64,000 nucleotides of DNA from Flavobacterium soli DSM 19725 (GTDB lineage Bacteria; Bacteroidota; Bacteroidia; Flavobacteriales; Flavobacteriaceae). The notes beneath the pieces are model-generated. The model worked only from the letters and a program-made list of their open reading frames with translations. It was not told the DNA's origin and made no database searches. Location: contig NZ_AUGO01000001.1 in the NCBI RefSeq assembly GCF_000422705.1, positions 496,001 through 560,000 of the forward strand, read 5' to 3'. Positions 1 to 7,937 of the stretch are shown in pieces; within the stretch, counting starts at the first letter, position 1, and every line of letters begins with the position of its first letter. A program made the position numbers and the translations under genes.

Positions 1-1501
1 ATATGGACTTCCTTATGATTTTCCTATAGAAGTTGAAGTATTCGCCCAAAAAATTGATACATCGATTCAGGAGAGCGAAATTGCCAATCGTCGCGATATG
101 AGAGATACCTTGACGTTCACGATTGACCCGAAAGATGCAAAGGATTTTGATGATGCATTGTCGTTCAAAAAATTAGAAAATGGTAATTACGAAATTGGAA
201 TCCACATTGCCGATGTGTCTTTTTATCTGCAGGAAGGAACCATTTTGGATGATGAAGCCTATCAACGTGGAACTTCGGTTTATTTGGTGGATAGGGTAGT
301 ACCAATGCTTCCTGAAGTGTTGTCAAATTTTGCCTGTTCGCTTCGACCGAATGAAGAAAAATATACGTTTTCGGCTATATTTGAAATTAATGAAAAGGCT
401 CAGGTTATTAACCAATGGTTTGGTAGAACAGTAATTTATTCGGATCAACGTTTTGCTTATGAGGAAGCTCAACAAATCATTGAAACTAAAGGAAATGTAA
501 TTCCTCAGGAAATATCCATTACCGGAAGTGAATATGTGGTAAAAGATGAAATTGTTCAAGCGACTTTAAAACTAGATGAATTAGCCAAGATTTTAAGAAG
601 AAAAAGAATGGCAGAAGGAGCAATTTCTTTTGATAAAGTAGAAGTAAAATTCAACCTGAATGAAGAAGCAGAACCAATCGGAGTGTTCTTTAAAGTTTCA
701 AAAGATGCCAATCATTTGATTGAAGAATTCATGCTTTTAGCCAATAGAAAAGTGGCGGAATACATCGGAAAACAAAAGAAAACCTTTGTATATAGGATTC
801 ACGATGAACCGGATGAAAGTAAATTAATGAGCCTTCAAACCGTGATTTCTAAATTTGGATATAAGATAAATTTCAGAGATAAAAACGAAATTTCTAAGTC
901 ATTGAACACTTTATTGCAAGATGTTCAAGGCAAGAAAGAGCAGAATATGGTCGATACGTTAACCATCAGAACAATGAGTAAGGCGAAGTATTCTACTGAA
1001 AATATTGGTCATTATGGCTTAGCTTTTGATTATTATTCACATTTTACATCTCCAATTCGTCGTTATCCTGACGTGATGGTGCATAGATTACTTCAGTTTT
1101 ATTTAGATGGAGGAAAATCTGTGAGTCAGGAAGATTACGAAGAAAAATGCGTTCATTCCTCTACAATGGAAGGTTTGGCGACTAATGCCGAACGTGATAG
1201 CATCAAGTATATGCAGGTAAAATACATGCAGGATCACAAAGATGAAGAATTTTTAGGTGTAATTTCTGGAGTAACCGAATGGGGAATTTATGTAGAAATT
1301 GTTTCCAATAAATGTGAAGGAATGTGCAGAATCCGTGAAATAAAAGACGATTATTACACGTTTGATGAAAAACAATATGCCTTGGTTGGAGCTGTAACTA
1401 AAAATTTATTACAGCTTGGTGATGAAGTTATTGTAAAAGTAAAAAATGCAGATTTAGTAAAGAAACAACTTGATTTCCATTTTATTAGAAAAAACGAATA
1501 A
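1..1501 (+). CDS. rnr: Ribonuclease R, C-terminal part (cut by window start)
   Basis: The reading frame is open from the first bases (frame starting at base 2), so the start codon lies outside the window; the ATG at 98 is internal. About 500 residues are visible. They cover the RNB exonuclease core, with the metal-binding Asp cluster in IDPKDAKDFDDA near the start and the signature HFTSPIRRYPD, followed by a C-terminal S1 RNA-binding domain beginning GVISGVTEWGIYVEI. The family degrades structured RNA processively from the 3' end in the cytoplasm, including rRNA and mRNA decay intermediates. The stop TAA is at 1499-1501 and the next gene starts 11 bases later, so they may be cotranscribed. 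The match is strong over the visible part. Confidence 0.96.
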   Translation, partial: YGLPYDFPIEVEVFAQKIDTSIQESEIANRRDMRDTLTFTIDPKDAKDFDDALSFKKLENGNYEIGIHIADVSFYLQEGTILDDEAYQRGTSVYLVDRVVPMLPEVLSNFACSLRPNEEKYTFSAIFEINEKAQVINQWFGRTVIYSDQRFAYEEAQQIIETKGNVIPQEISITGSEYVVKDEIVQATLKLDELAKILRRKRMAEGAISFDKVEVKFNLNEEAEPIGVFFKVSKDANHLIEEFMLLANRKVAEYIGKQKKTFVYRIHDEPDESKLMSLQTVISKFGYKINFRDKNEISKSLNTLLQDVQGKKEQNMVDTLTIRTMSKAKYSTENIGHYGLAFDYYSHFTSPIRRYPDVMVHRLLQFYLDGGKSVSQEDYEEKCVHSSTMEGLATNAERDSIKYMQVKYMQDHKDEEFLGVISGVTEWGIYVEIVSNKCEGMCRIREIKDDYYTFDEKQYALVGAVTKNLLQLGDEVIVKVKNADLVKKQLDFHFIRKNE

Positions 1502-1512
1502 AATAAATTACT

Positions 1513-2181
1513 ATGAAAAAGATAACAATTATAATGCTATTGATGAGCAGTTTAGGTTTTGCTCAAGTCACAAAAAATCTTGGAGAATTTACTGAAATCA
1601 ATGTTTTTGACAGAATTTCGGTTGAATTGATTCCGTCTTCAGAAAACAAAATTGAAATAAAAGGGGATAGGGCAGGAGAAGTAGAAATTGTGAACAACAA
1701 CGGAAAGCTGAAAATTAGAATGAAGCTAAAAAAGTTACTTGATGGTGAAGATATTTCGGCTAAATTATACTATAGAACCCTTGAAAGTATAGATGCCAGC
1801 GAAGGTTCTTATGTTATTGGTGATGACCCTATAAAACAATCTTTTATCGAGGTCAATGCAAAGGAAGGTTCAGAAATCAGATTAAATATTGATGTTGAAA
1901 AAGCAGAATTAAGAGCTGTAACGGGTGGAATTTTACAGATAAAAGGTTCAGCAACTAATCAAACGGCTTCTATTGGAACAGGAGGAATTCTTCGCGCCAA
2001 TGGTTTAGAAACTTCACAAACTACTGTTACGATAACAACTGGTGGCGAAGCTGATGTTCGTGCAACAGAGCTTGTTGATGCAAAAGTTAGGGCTGGAGGC
2101 ACCATTACCGTTTTTGGAAGCCCTAAACAAATCAACAAAAAAACAACGCTAGGAGGAAGTATCAACGAAAGCAAACGTTAA
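1513..2181 (+). CDS. GIN-domain (DUF2807) exported protein
   Basis: This is a 222-residue protein with an N-terminal signal peptide (MKKITIIMLLMSSLGFAQ, likely cleaved after the Ala-Gln). The mature part is rich in short beta-strand repeats with conserved Gly (GSEIRLN, TGGILQIKGSA, TGGEADVRAT, AGGTITVFG). That is the look of the putative auto-transporter adhesin head GIN domain common in Bacteroidota, which folds as a parallel beta-helix. Its molecular role is not established. It probably sits in the periplasm or at the cell surface. It follows rnr by 11 bases on the same strand. No catalytic motif is visible, so a binding or structural role is only a guess. Confidence 0.8.
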   Translation: MKKITIIMLLMSSLGFAQVTKNLGEFTEINVFDRISVELIPSSENKIEIKGDRAGEVEIVNNNGKLKIRMKLKKLLDGEDISAKLYYRTLESIDASEGSYVIGDDPIKQSFIEVNAKEGSEIRLNIDVEKAELRAVTGGILQIKGSATNQTASIGTGGILRANGLETSQTTVTITTGGEADVRATELVDAKVRAGGTITVFGSPKQINKKTTLGGSINESKR

Positions 2182-2246
2182 GGTTAAAACATTAAATTGT
2201 AAATTTTTAAATTATATTTGTGTTTCCTACACTATAATTTGAGTTG

Positions 2247-2936
2247 ATGATCCAAGATATTTTGCTAGCCATTCCGCTAGGTATTCTTTTGTGTTTTATG
2301 ATTGGTCCGGTATTTTTTGTACTATTGGAAACGGCTGCTGTTAAAGGATTTAGAGCGGCAATGGTATTCGATTTAGGTGTTGTAACTGCCGATTTTGTTT
2401 TCATTGCAATTGCCTATTTCAGTAGTTATCGACTTATTAACAACATTAAAGATGAACCTGCATTATTTATCTTCGGAGGATTGATAATGGTAACTTATGG
2501 CATCATTTCCTATATAAAATTAAAAAGAGCCTCAAAAAATATTGACGAAACGGTAGAAGTAGAGCTCATTAAGAAAAACTACGGAAGTCTTTTTGTAAAA
2601 GGTTTTCTGTTGAATTTCATCAATGTTGGTGTTCTAGGTTTCTGGTTATTAATTTTCATCACATTCGGTCCACAACTCGAGTTGAAAACATCAAGACTAA
2701 TGCTCTTCTTTACTTCAGTAATTGCTACTTATTTAGCGGTTGATATCATTAAAATGCTATTAGCAAAGAAGTTAAAAAATAAAATGACACCTCCCAATAT
2801 TTTAAAAATAAAAAAGATAACGAGTATCATTCTAGTTATTTTTGGAGTAACCATAATGCTTCAGGGTTGGTTTCCAAGCGACCAGAAATTGGTTAAGAAA
2901 GCGTTGGAAAAGATTGAACCACATCATTCTAATTAA
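2247..2936 (+). CDS. LysE-family membrane transporter
   Basis: This is an approximately 229-residue polytopic inner-membrane protein with about six hydrophobic segments. It opens with IPLGILLCFMIGPVFFVLLETA, which fits the LysE/RhtB exporter start where a Gly-Pro pair lies in the first helix. LysE-type proteins export amino acids or other small solutes; the substrate cannot be read from sequence. A TTG codon lies directly upstream at 2244, but the ATG at 2247 is the better start. The protein ends in a basic, helical cytoplasmic tail. A 65-base gap separates it from the gene upstream, and no operon partner follows. Confidence 0.82.
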   Translation: MIQDILLAIPLGILLCFMIGPVFFVLLETAAVKGFRAAMVFDLGVVTADFVFIAIAYFSSYRLINNIKDEPALFIFGGLIMVTYGIISYIKLKRASKNIDETVEVELIKKNYGSLFVKGFLLNFINVGVLGFWLLIFITFGPQLELKTSRLMLFFTSVIATYLAVDIIKMLLAKKLKNKMTPPNILKIKKITSIILVIFGVTIMLQGWFPSDQKLVKKALEKIEPHHSN

Positions 2937-3080
2937 ATTTAATACCAACTATTAGCTGGGATTTTTTATTCATAAATATTTCATTTTCAATATATAACTT
3001 AAAAATCCTTATTTATAGGGAATTTTTCAAACCTGCTATCCAACTACTTTTATTGTAATTAATTTTTAAACAATTACAAG

Positions 3081-3731
3081 ATGAAAAATGTAAAAAATTA
3101 TTTCAAATTATTAGTGGTAGTTGCACTTGTATTTTCTGCATTTGGATGTGAAGCAGATGAAGAAGGCGATGATATTGACAACGATCCAAGTTCAAGTTTT
3201 GAAGGAAGTTGGAAGCGAGAAAATATGGAAACGTATGTGAAATTTGTGGGCTCGAATGCGATTACTTGTTCGGGAGGAGTTGAAACTGTTGGATCTTTTA
3301 ATGCTTCCGAGCCTTCAATGACGTTTGTAATTGGAGAAGAAGTGATTAAATTTCCACTAAAAGTGAACGGAAATACACTATTAGTAGGAGTTCCTAATCA
3401 AGCTCTTGAAACCCACAATGCACAAATTTATTACAAATCAGATGCATTTCCATGTGACGGTGGAGGCGGTGGAAGTGGTGAAGAGAATATTATGTTTTGG
3501 ATAGGTTCTGACTTAGGCTTTGGAAGCATAAGTGTAACCTTGGAAGGTCAGGGTTCTGGAAGCATCACAAGTTACTACGGTAGTTCACCCGATTGTGGAG
3601 CTTCTGGTTGTGCTAATTTTACTGTAGCTCCTGGAACTTATAGTTTTAGTGCAAGTTGTGGAGATTATACTTGGGATGGTTCAATCACAGTTACAGAAAA
3701 TCAATGTTCTAAGATGCAGTTGACGCTTTAA
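3081..3731 (+). CDS. Hypothetical lipoprotein, probably surface exposed
   Basis: I do not recognise this 216-residue protein. It has a lipoprotein signal peptide ending in FSAFGC. The residues after the acylated Cys are strongly acidic (EADEEGDDID), which resembles the lipoprotein export signal described in Flavobacteriia for surface display. A Gly/Ser linker (GGGGGSG) near residue 135 separates an N-terminal beta-rich domain from a C-terminal Gly/Ser/Cys-rich domain with several Cys residues, suggesting disulfides outside the cytoplasm. It stands alone, with 144 AT-rich bases upstream and a complex hairpin region downstream. Confidence 0.7.
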   Translation: MKNVKNYFKLLVVVALVFSAFGCEADEEGDDIDNDPSSSFEGSWKRENMETYVKFVGSNAITCSGGVETVGSFNASEPSMTFVIGEEVIKFPLKVNGNTLLVGVPNQALETHNAQIYYKSDAFPCDGGGGGSGEENIMFWIGSDLGFGSISVTLEGQGSGSITSYYGSSPDCGASGCANFTVAPGTYSFSASCGDYTWDGSITVTENQCSKMQLTL

Positions 3732-3754
3732 TTTTTCGTTAGTTACAGCTTTTT

Positions 3755-3824
3755 CCTGCAAGGTTTCCAAAACCTTGTAGGTTTGCTTTTTTTCACCTAC
3801 AAGGTAAAAAAAAGACCTTGCAGG
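3755..3824. repeat. Nested inverted repeat, two alternative hairpins
   Basis: The segment contains CCTGCAAGGTTT and AAACCTTGTAGG (one hairpin), then CCTACAAGGT and ACCTTGCAGG (a second). The outermost arms CCTGCAAGGT and ACCTTGCAGG are also perfect complements, as are the inner pair. It can therefore fold as two neighbouring stems or one long stem. It lies downstream of the lipoprotein gene and could act as a terminator, but the layout is more elaborate than a simple terminator and looks like a dispersed intergenic repeat. Confidence 0.75.
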
Positions 3825-3919
3825 ATTTTTGAAAAGAATCGGATTCGAATCCTATCTTTCATTAATTTTTTCTAAAAATTTAAAATAAAAAAACCTCCAA
3901 GTTTCCTTGAAGGTTTCAG

Positions 3920-3990
3920 AGGCATCGTCCGGATTCGAACCGGAGTAGGAGCTTTTGCAGAGCCCAGCCTAGCCGCTCGGCCACGACGCC
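3920..3990 (-). tRNA. tRNA-Cys (anticodon GCA)
   Basis: Read on the minus strand, the sequence folds as a 71-nt cloverleaf. The acceptor arms are GGCGTCG and CGATGCC with one G-U pair. There is a D-arm GCCG...GGC, an anticodon stem GGGCT/AGCTC closing the loop CTGCAAA with anticodon GCA, and a T-arm TCCGG-TTCGAAT-CCGGA. The discriminator is U and no 3' CCA is encoded. The anticodon assigns it to cysteine. Confidence 0.95.
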
Positions 3991-4084
3991 ATTACTAGTT
4001 TGGACGGCAAATGTAACTAAAAAGTTTAAAAGTTTAAAACTTAAACTTCAAAAATTTGGAATTTGTTTTTTGTTGTTTGGAATT

Positions 4085-4444
4085 TTAACTTCTGTATTCT
4101 TCCATTTCAATCGTAACCATCTCAACATCACCACCAATGGGAGGATTTACTTTTGAAACCGCCAAAAGTATTCTTGAAACTTCTGGAATTTCACTAAAGA
4201 TTCTTTTGATGATTCGATGTGCAACGTGTTCTAAAAGCTTCGAACGAATGGCCATTTCTTCCATAACAATCTTGTTTAAAAGCACATAATCTACGGTATC
4301 GGCCAATTCATCTGAAGCTGAAGATTTGCGTAAATCGGTTTTAATTTCCAAATCAACCACATAATCTGATCCAATTTTACTTTCTTCAACAAGACAACCG
4401 TGGTAGGAAAAAGTGCGAATATTTTTGAGTTTTATAGTTCCCAT
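4085..4444 (-). CDS. folB: Dihydroneopterin aldolase
   Basis: This 119-residue protein has the usual FolB length. It begins MGTIKLKNIRTFSYHG, the typical FolB opening where the first strand carries the conserved Tyr-His-Gly. Other family features are the central Glu in LLEHVAHRI, which binds the pterin ring, and the Lys in VSKVNPPIGG, proposed to act in catalysis. The enzyme converts 7,8-dihydroneopterin to 6-hydroxymethyl-dihydropterin and glycolaldehyde in folate synthesis, as a cytoplasmic octamer. It is divergent from glnS; the short intergenic region has AT-rich inverted repeats of AAACTTTAAAC type. Confidence 0.93.
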   Translation of the reverse strand: MGTIKLKNIRTFSYHGCLVEESKIGSDYVVDLEIKTDLRKSSASDELADTVDYVLLNKIVMEEMAIRSKLLEHVAHRIIKRIFSEIPEVSRILLAVSKVNPPIGGDVEMVTIEMEEYRS

Positions 4445-4449
4445 AGCGA

Positions 4450-4522
4450 GTTTAAGGTTTGAAGTTCAAAGTTAAGAGGTTTCCGTGCTTTTTTAAACAA
4501 CTTTAAACCTTAAACTTTAAAC
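4450..4522. repeat. Imperfect AT-rich inverted repeat between folB and glnS
   Basis: The arm beginning GTTTAAGGTTTGAAGTTC (4450-4473) is nearly complementary to the arm AACTTTAAACCTTAAACTTT (4500-4522). Similar words occur at 4021-4050 on the other side of folB (AAGTTTAAAAGTTTAAAAC). These look like slippage-prone, low-complexity intergenic repeats of flavobacterial genomes. They overlap the region where both divergent promoters should lie. Confidence 0.55.
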
Positions 4523-4558
4523 ATATTTCTATCTTTGTCAAAAGTTAGAAAATTATTT

Positions 4559-6652
4559 ATGTCAGCAGAAGAGAAATCATTGAATTTCATTGAACAAATT
4601 ATCGAAGAGGATTTAAAAAACGGTTTGTCAAACGACAAATTACGTTTTCGTTTTCCGCCCGAACCTAATGGTTATTTGCACATTGGACATGCCAGTTCGA
4701 TAGCACTAAATTTTGGTTTAGGAATTGATTATCAAGCACCTGTAAACCTTCGTTTTGACGATACAAATCCAGCAAAAGAAGAGCAGGAATTTGTAGATGC
4801 CATCAAACGCGATGTAGAATGGTTGGGTTATCAATGGGCCGAAGAATGTTATGCTTCCGATTATTTCCAGCAATTATACGACTGGGCTGTTACATTTATC
4901 AAGAAAGGTAAGGCGTATGTTGACAGTCAATCTTCTGAAGCAATGGCCGAACAAAAAGGAACACCTTCAACCGAAGGTACAGACAGTCCGTTTAGAAACC
5001 GCTCTGTAGAAGAAAATCTGGATTTGTTCGAAAGAATGAAGAACGGTGAATTTCCTGATGGAACTCATATCCTTAGAGCTAAGATAGATATGAAGTCTAA
5101 AAATATGTTGATGCGGGACCCAATTATGTACCGTATTTTGCATAAACACCACCATAGAACTGGAAATGATTGGTGCATTTATCCTATGTATGACTGGGCT
5201 CATGGGGAAAGTGATTATTTAGAAGGAATTTCACATTCTTTCTGTACACTTGAATTTTTGCCTCACCGAGAATTATACGATTGGTTTTTAGATCAGATTT
5301 ACGATGAAAATAAAGTTCGTCCAAAGCAAAGAGAATTTGCCAGACGAAACCTTTCGCATACCGTTGTTAGTAAGCGAAAATTATTGCAATTGGTTACAGA
5401 AAAGCATGTCAACGGATGGGATGATCCGAGAATGTCAACCATTTCGGGTTTAAGAAGAAGAGGTTATACGGCTAATTCATTGCGAAATTTTGCCAATACA
5501 ACTGGTATTGCTAAGCGTGAAAACTTGATTGATGTTTCGGTTTTGGAATTCTGCATCCGGGAAGATTTAAACAAAACGGCTCCACGAGTTATGGCGGTTT
5601 TAGATCCTGTAAAGGTTGTAATTACCAATTACCCAGAAGGAAAAGAAGAGTGGCTTGACGCCGAAAACAATCAGGAAGATCCAAATGCTGGTTTCAGAAA
5701 AGTACCACTTTCAAGAGAAATTTTCATCGAAAGAGAAGATTTTATGGAAGAGGCACCATCCAAGTTTTTCCGTTTGACTTTAGGTAAAGAAGTTCGTCTT
5801 AAAAATGCCTATATCATTAAAGGAGAAAGCGTTGTAAAAGATGCTGAAGGAAATATTACTGAAATTCATGTTACCTACGACACGGACAGTTTAAGCGGAA
5901 GCGGAACAGAAGCAAGCCAAAGAAAAGTTTCAGGAACATTGCATTGGGTTTCTATCCAACATGCAATTGAAGCAGAAATCCGTTTGTATGATCGTTTGTT
6001 TACCGATGAAGCTCCGGATTCTCATAAAGAAAAAGACTTCTTGGAATTTGTAAATCCAGATTCTTTGAAAGTGATTACAGGTTATTTGGAACCAAGTTTG
6101 GCTACGGCTAAAAACGAAGATAAATTCCAATTTCAACGTTTAGGTTATTTTACTGTTGATAAGGATTCTACAACAGATAAATTAGTTTTCAACAGGACTG
6201 TTGGACTAAAAGATGCTTGGGAAGAGAAAGGTAAAAAAGAAGAAAATATCATCAATGCTTCTTTAAAAGACATCAACAAATATTTTAAAGTTGAGTATGA
6301 TGAAAGGAGAGTTATTGAAAAAGCAATAGGAGAAAACATTGCATCGGTTTCTAATTTCAGCTTGCTTCAAAATACCTTGAAGAAGAACATCAACAATAAT
6401 AAAAGTTCATTATTGTTTGCAAACTGGCTTTTGAAATATTCTGATACGATCAAATTTTCGGATGTAGAAGAAGAAACATTGCAAAAATTATACAACATGT
6501 CTTTGAAAAGTGAATCATCTTTTGTTCGATTTGAAACCATTCAAAATTTAAAGAAAGATGTTTCGAATCTTGAAAACTTCAAAACACAACTTTCCGATTT
6601 GAAAGCTTCTGAAAAAAACGAAGAAGTTCAAAAATTACTTTCTGAAATATAA
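4559..6652 (+). CDS. glnS: Glutamine--tRNA ligase with C-terminal extension
   Basis: Starting at the ATG at 4559 gives 697 residues; an in-frame TTG at 4535 is less likely. The class I core is clear: the HIGH-type motif PNGYLHIGHAS near residue 40, the tRNA 3'-end-binding domain, and the KMSKS-type motif VVSKRKLL near residue 280. The beta-barrel anticodon-binding domains follow. It charges tRNA-Gln with glutamine using ATP. The protein is about 140 residues longer than E. coli GlnRS; the extra C-terminal part (from about residue 560) is Lys- and Asn-rich and helical. In Deinococcus a C-terminal YqeY-like domain aids tRNA binding, and the tail here may do a similar job, but I cannot assign it to that family by eye. 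Confidence 0.95.
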   Translation: MSAEEKSLNFIEQIIEEDLKNGLSNDKLRFRFPPEPNGYLHIGHASSIALNFGLGIDYQAPVNLRFDDTNPAKEEQEFVDAIKRDVEWLGYQWAEECYASDYFQQLYDWAVTFIKKGKAYVDSQSSEAMAEQKGTPSTEGTDSPFRNRSVEENLDLFERMKNGEFPDGTHILRAKIDMKSKNMLMRDPIMYRILHKHHHRTGNDWCIYPMYDWAHGESDYLEGISHSFCTLEFLPHRELYDWFLDQIYDENKVRPKQREFARRNLSHTVVSKRKLLQLVTEKHVNGWDDPRMSTISGLRRRGYTANSLRNFANTTGIAKRENLIDVSVLEFCIREDLNKTAPRVMAVLDPVKVVITNYPEGKEEWLDAENNQEDPNAGFRKVPLSREIFIEREDFMEEAPSKFFRLTLGKEVRLKNAYIIKGESVVKDAEGNITEIHVTYDTDSLSGSGTEASQRKVSGTLHWVSIQHAIEAEIRLYDRLFTDEAPDSHKEKDFLEFVNPDSLKVITGYLEPSLATAKNEDKFQFQRLGYFTVDKDSTTDKLVFNRTVGLKDAWEEKGKKEENIINASLKDINKYFKVEYDERRVIEKAIGENIASVSNFSLLQNTLKKNINNNKSSLLFANWLLKYSDTIKFSDVEEETLQKLYNMSLKSESSFVRFETIQNLKKDVSNLENFKTQLSDLKASEKNEEVQKLLSEI

Positions 6653-6678
6653 TTTTCAAAGAATAGATTTTATAAATG

Positions 6679-6704
6679 AAAAGCTCACTTAACCGTGGGC
6701 TTTT
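6679..6704 (+). terminator. Rho-independent terminator after glnS
   Basis: Arms AAAAGCTCAC and GTGGGCTTTT (one G-U pair) enclose a six-base loop and run into a T-rich stretch. The position is 26 bases after the glnS stop. The rest of the 301-base gap to the next gene (6653-6953) is AT-rich. It contains TATCTTTA at about 6917, one base away from the TAnnTTTG promoter consensus, and I see no further gene in it. Confidence 0.8.
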
Positions 6705-6953
6705 CTTATTATATGTTTTATCTATCAAATAGTAATTTTATATTGTTTTTGCAGATTAAAAGTGGCCTCTATAAATCTTTTTTAAAGAAAAATTAAAAAT
6801 TTTTGATAACGGAATATCACTTCTTGCGAATCCTTTTAAAATCAAGCCTAAAATCAAGTTTGATAATTCGTAAACTTACTTTAACGGGCTCTTAACAGCA
6901 AAATGATACTAAACTTCGTATCTTTAAAATCATAACAATTAAAAACAAAAATT

Positions 6954-7280
6954 ATGTCAACTAACGATAGCGGAAAAACAGTTTTGGCACTTTTAGCAGG
7001 TGCGGCAATTGGAGCAGGATTAGGAATTTTATTTGCTCCAGAAAAAGGTTCGAAAACCAGAGAGAAAATCAAGGAAGGTTTTGATGAAAAGAAAAATGAA
7101 TTCAAGGATAAATTTGATGAATATTCTGAAACTATAAAATCGAAGTTCTCAAAATCAAAAGCAGATCTTGAATCAAGTTTTGATGATTTGGTTGCAAATG
7201 TAGATGATAAGGCAGAAGATGTAATTGCAACTTTAGAAAGAAAGCTGGAAGAATTAAAAGCTGCTGCAGCTAAAAAATAA
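6954..7280 (+). CDS. YtxH domain-containing protein
   Basis: This 108-residue protein has one N-terminal membrane segment rich in Gly and Ala (LLAGAAIGAGLGILFAPEKG). The AP-x-KG-x2-TR boundary that follows is typical of YtxH proteins. After it comes a long charged helix (Lys/Glu/Asp-rich). YtxH proteins are small, stress-related membrane proteins of unknown mechanism. It is the first gene of a three-gene operon: 4 bases to the next gene, then 9 bases to the third, all encoding small membrane-associated proteins, with a shared terminator. Confidence 0.88.
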   Translation: MSTNDSGKTVLALLAGAAIGAGLGILFAPEKGSKTREKIKEGFDEKKNEFKDKFDEYSETIKSKFSKSKADLESSFDDLVANVDDKAEDVIATLERKLEELKAAAAKK

Positions 7281-7284
7281 CAAT

Positions 7285-7635
7285 ATGGTTTTTGAAAAAA
7301 TAAAAGAAAATACTCAGGATCTGCAAGATCAGGCCAAAGGCTATTTGGACAGCAATGTTGCCTATTATAAATTGTGGTTTTTTAAAATTGCAATGAAATC
7401 GACAACAATGATCCTGAAAATCTTTTTGCTAGCTGTAATGCTTGTTATGGTAACAGTATTTTTTTCTGTAGCAGCAGCAATTGCGATTGGGTATGCCTTA
7501 GATAATTTTGCCTACGGATTCTTAATAATTGGTGGAGTTTATTTGATTTTAAGCTTTCTCATTTATAAAATTCAAGATAAGATTGTTGAAGGTCCAATCC
7601 TTGAACGATTTTCTGAATTCTTTTTTAACGATTAA
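7285..7635 (+). CDS. Holin-like (DUF1469 type) small membrane protein
   Basis: This 116-residue protein has two strong membrane segments: about residues 45-68 (ILKIFLLAVMLVMVTVFFSV) and about 75-96 (AYGFLIIGGVYLILSFLIY). A predicted amphipathic helix precedes them. This is the pattern of proteins annotated as phage holin family / DUF1469 in Bacteroidota; they are chromosomal membrane proteins and not phage lysis genes. It sits between the YtxH gene and a third small protein in one operon. A membrane-stress or envelope role is plausible from context only. Confidence 0.72.
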   Translation: MVFEKIKENTQDLQDQAKGYLDSNVAYYKLWFFKIAMKSTTMILKIFLLAVMLVMVTVFFSVAAAIAIGYALDNFAYGFLIIGGVYLILSFLIYKIQDKIVEGPILERFSEFFFND

Positions 7636-7644
7636 ATCTTTGAT

Positions 7645-7887
7645 ATGGAAAAAAAGAAATATAGCTCGTATGAAGAAATTGATCGTGATTTAGAGATTCT
7701 AAAGATTGAAAGAGAAATTCATTATCAAAAGCTCACACAAAGTTTTGATAATACAAAAGATAGTCTGAATCCTGCCAATATGATGGGAAGTGTTCCAAAA
7801 ATGGCTTTAAGTGTTTTGGGTGGTCTTTCAGGACCTATAAAAAGTCTTGGTGTTTCCTTTTTACTCAAGAAATTATTTAAATTATAA
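7645..7887 (+). CDS. Small DUF6327-like protein
   Basis: This 80-residue protein is the last gene of the YtxH operon. The N-terminal part (KKYSSYEEIDRDLEILKIER) is a charged helix. A Pro/Gly-containing C-terminal part could be a short amphipathic or membrane-dipping segment (LSVLGGLSGPIKSLGVSFLL). From memory it resembles the DUF6327 proteins found beside YtxH and holin-like genes in flavobacteria, but I could not confirm the family. It has no signal peptide. A strong terminator follows 6 bases after the stop. Confidence 0.65.
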   Translation: MEKKKYSSYEEIDRDLEILKIEREIHYQKLTQSFDNTKDSLNPANMMGSVPKMALSVLGGLSGPIKSLGVSFLLKKLFKL

Positions 7888-7893
7888 AAACAA

Positions 7894-7920
7894 AAAAGAG
7901 GCCGTTAAAGCCTCTTTTTT
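7894..7920 (+). terminator. Terminator between convergent operons
   Basis: AAAAAGAGGC and GCCTCTTTTT form a ten-pair stem with loop CGTTAAA, with A and T tracts on both sides. It can work in both directions, ending the YtxH operon on the plus strand and the SPFH gene on the minus strand. Confidence 0.9.
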
Positions 7921-7937
7921 TATTTCAATTCAGAATA

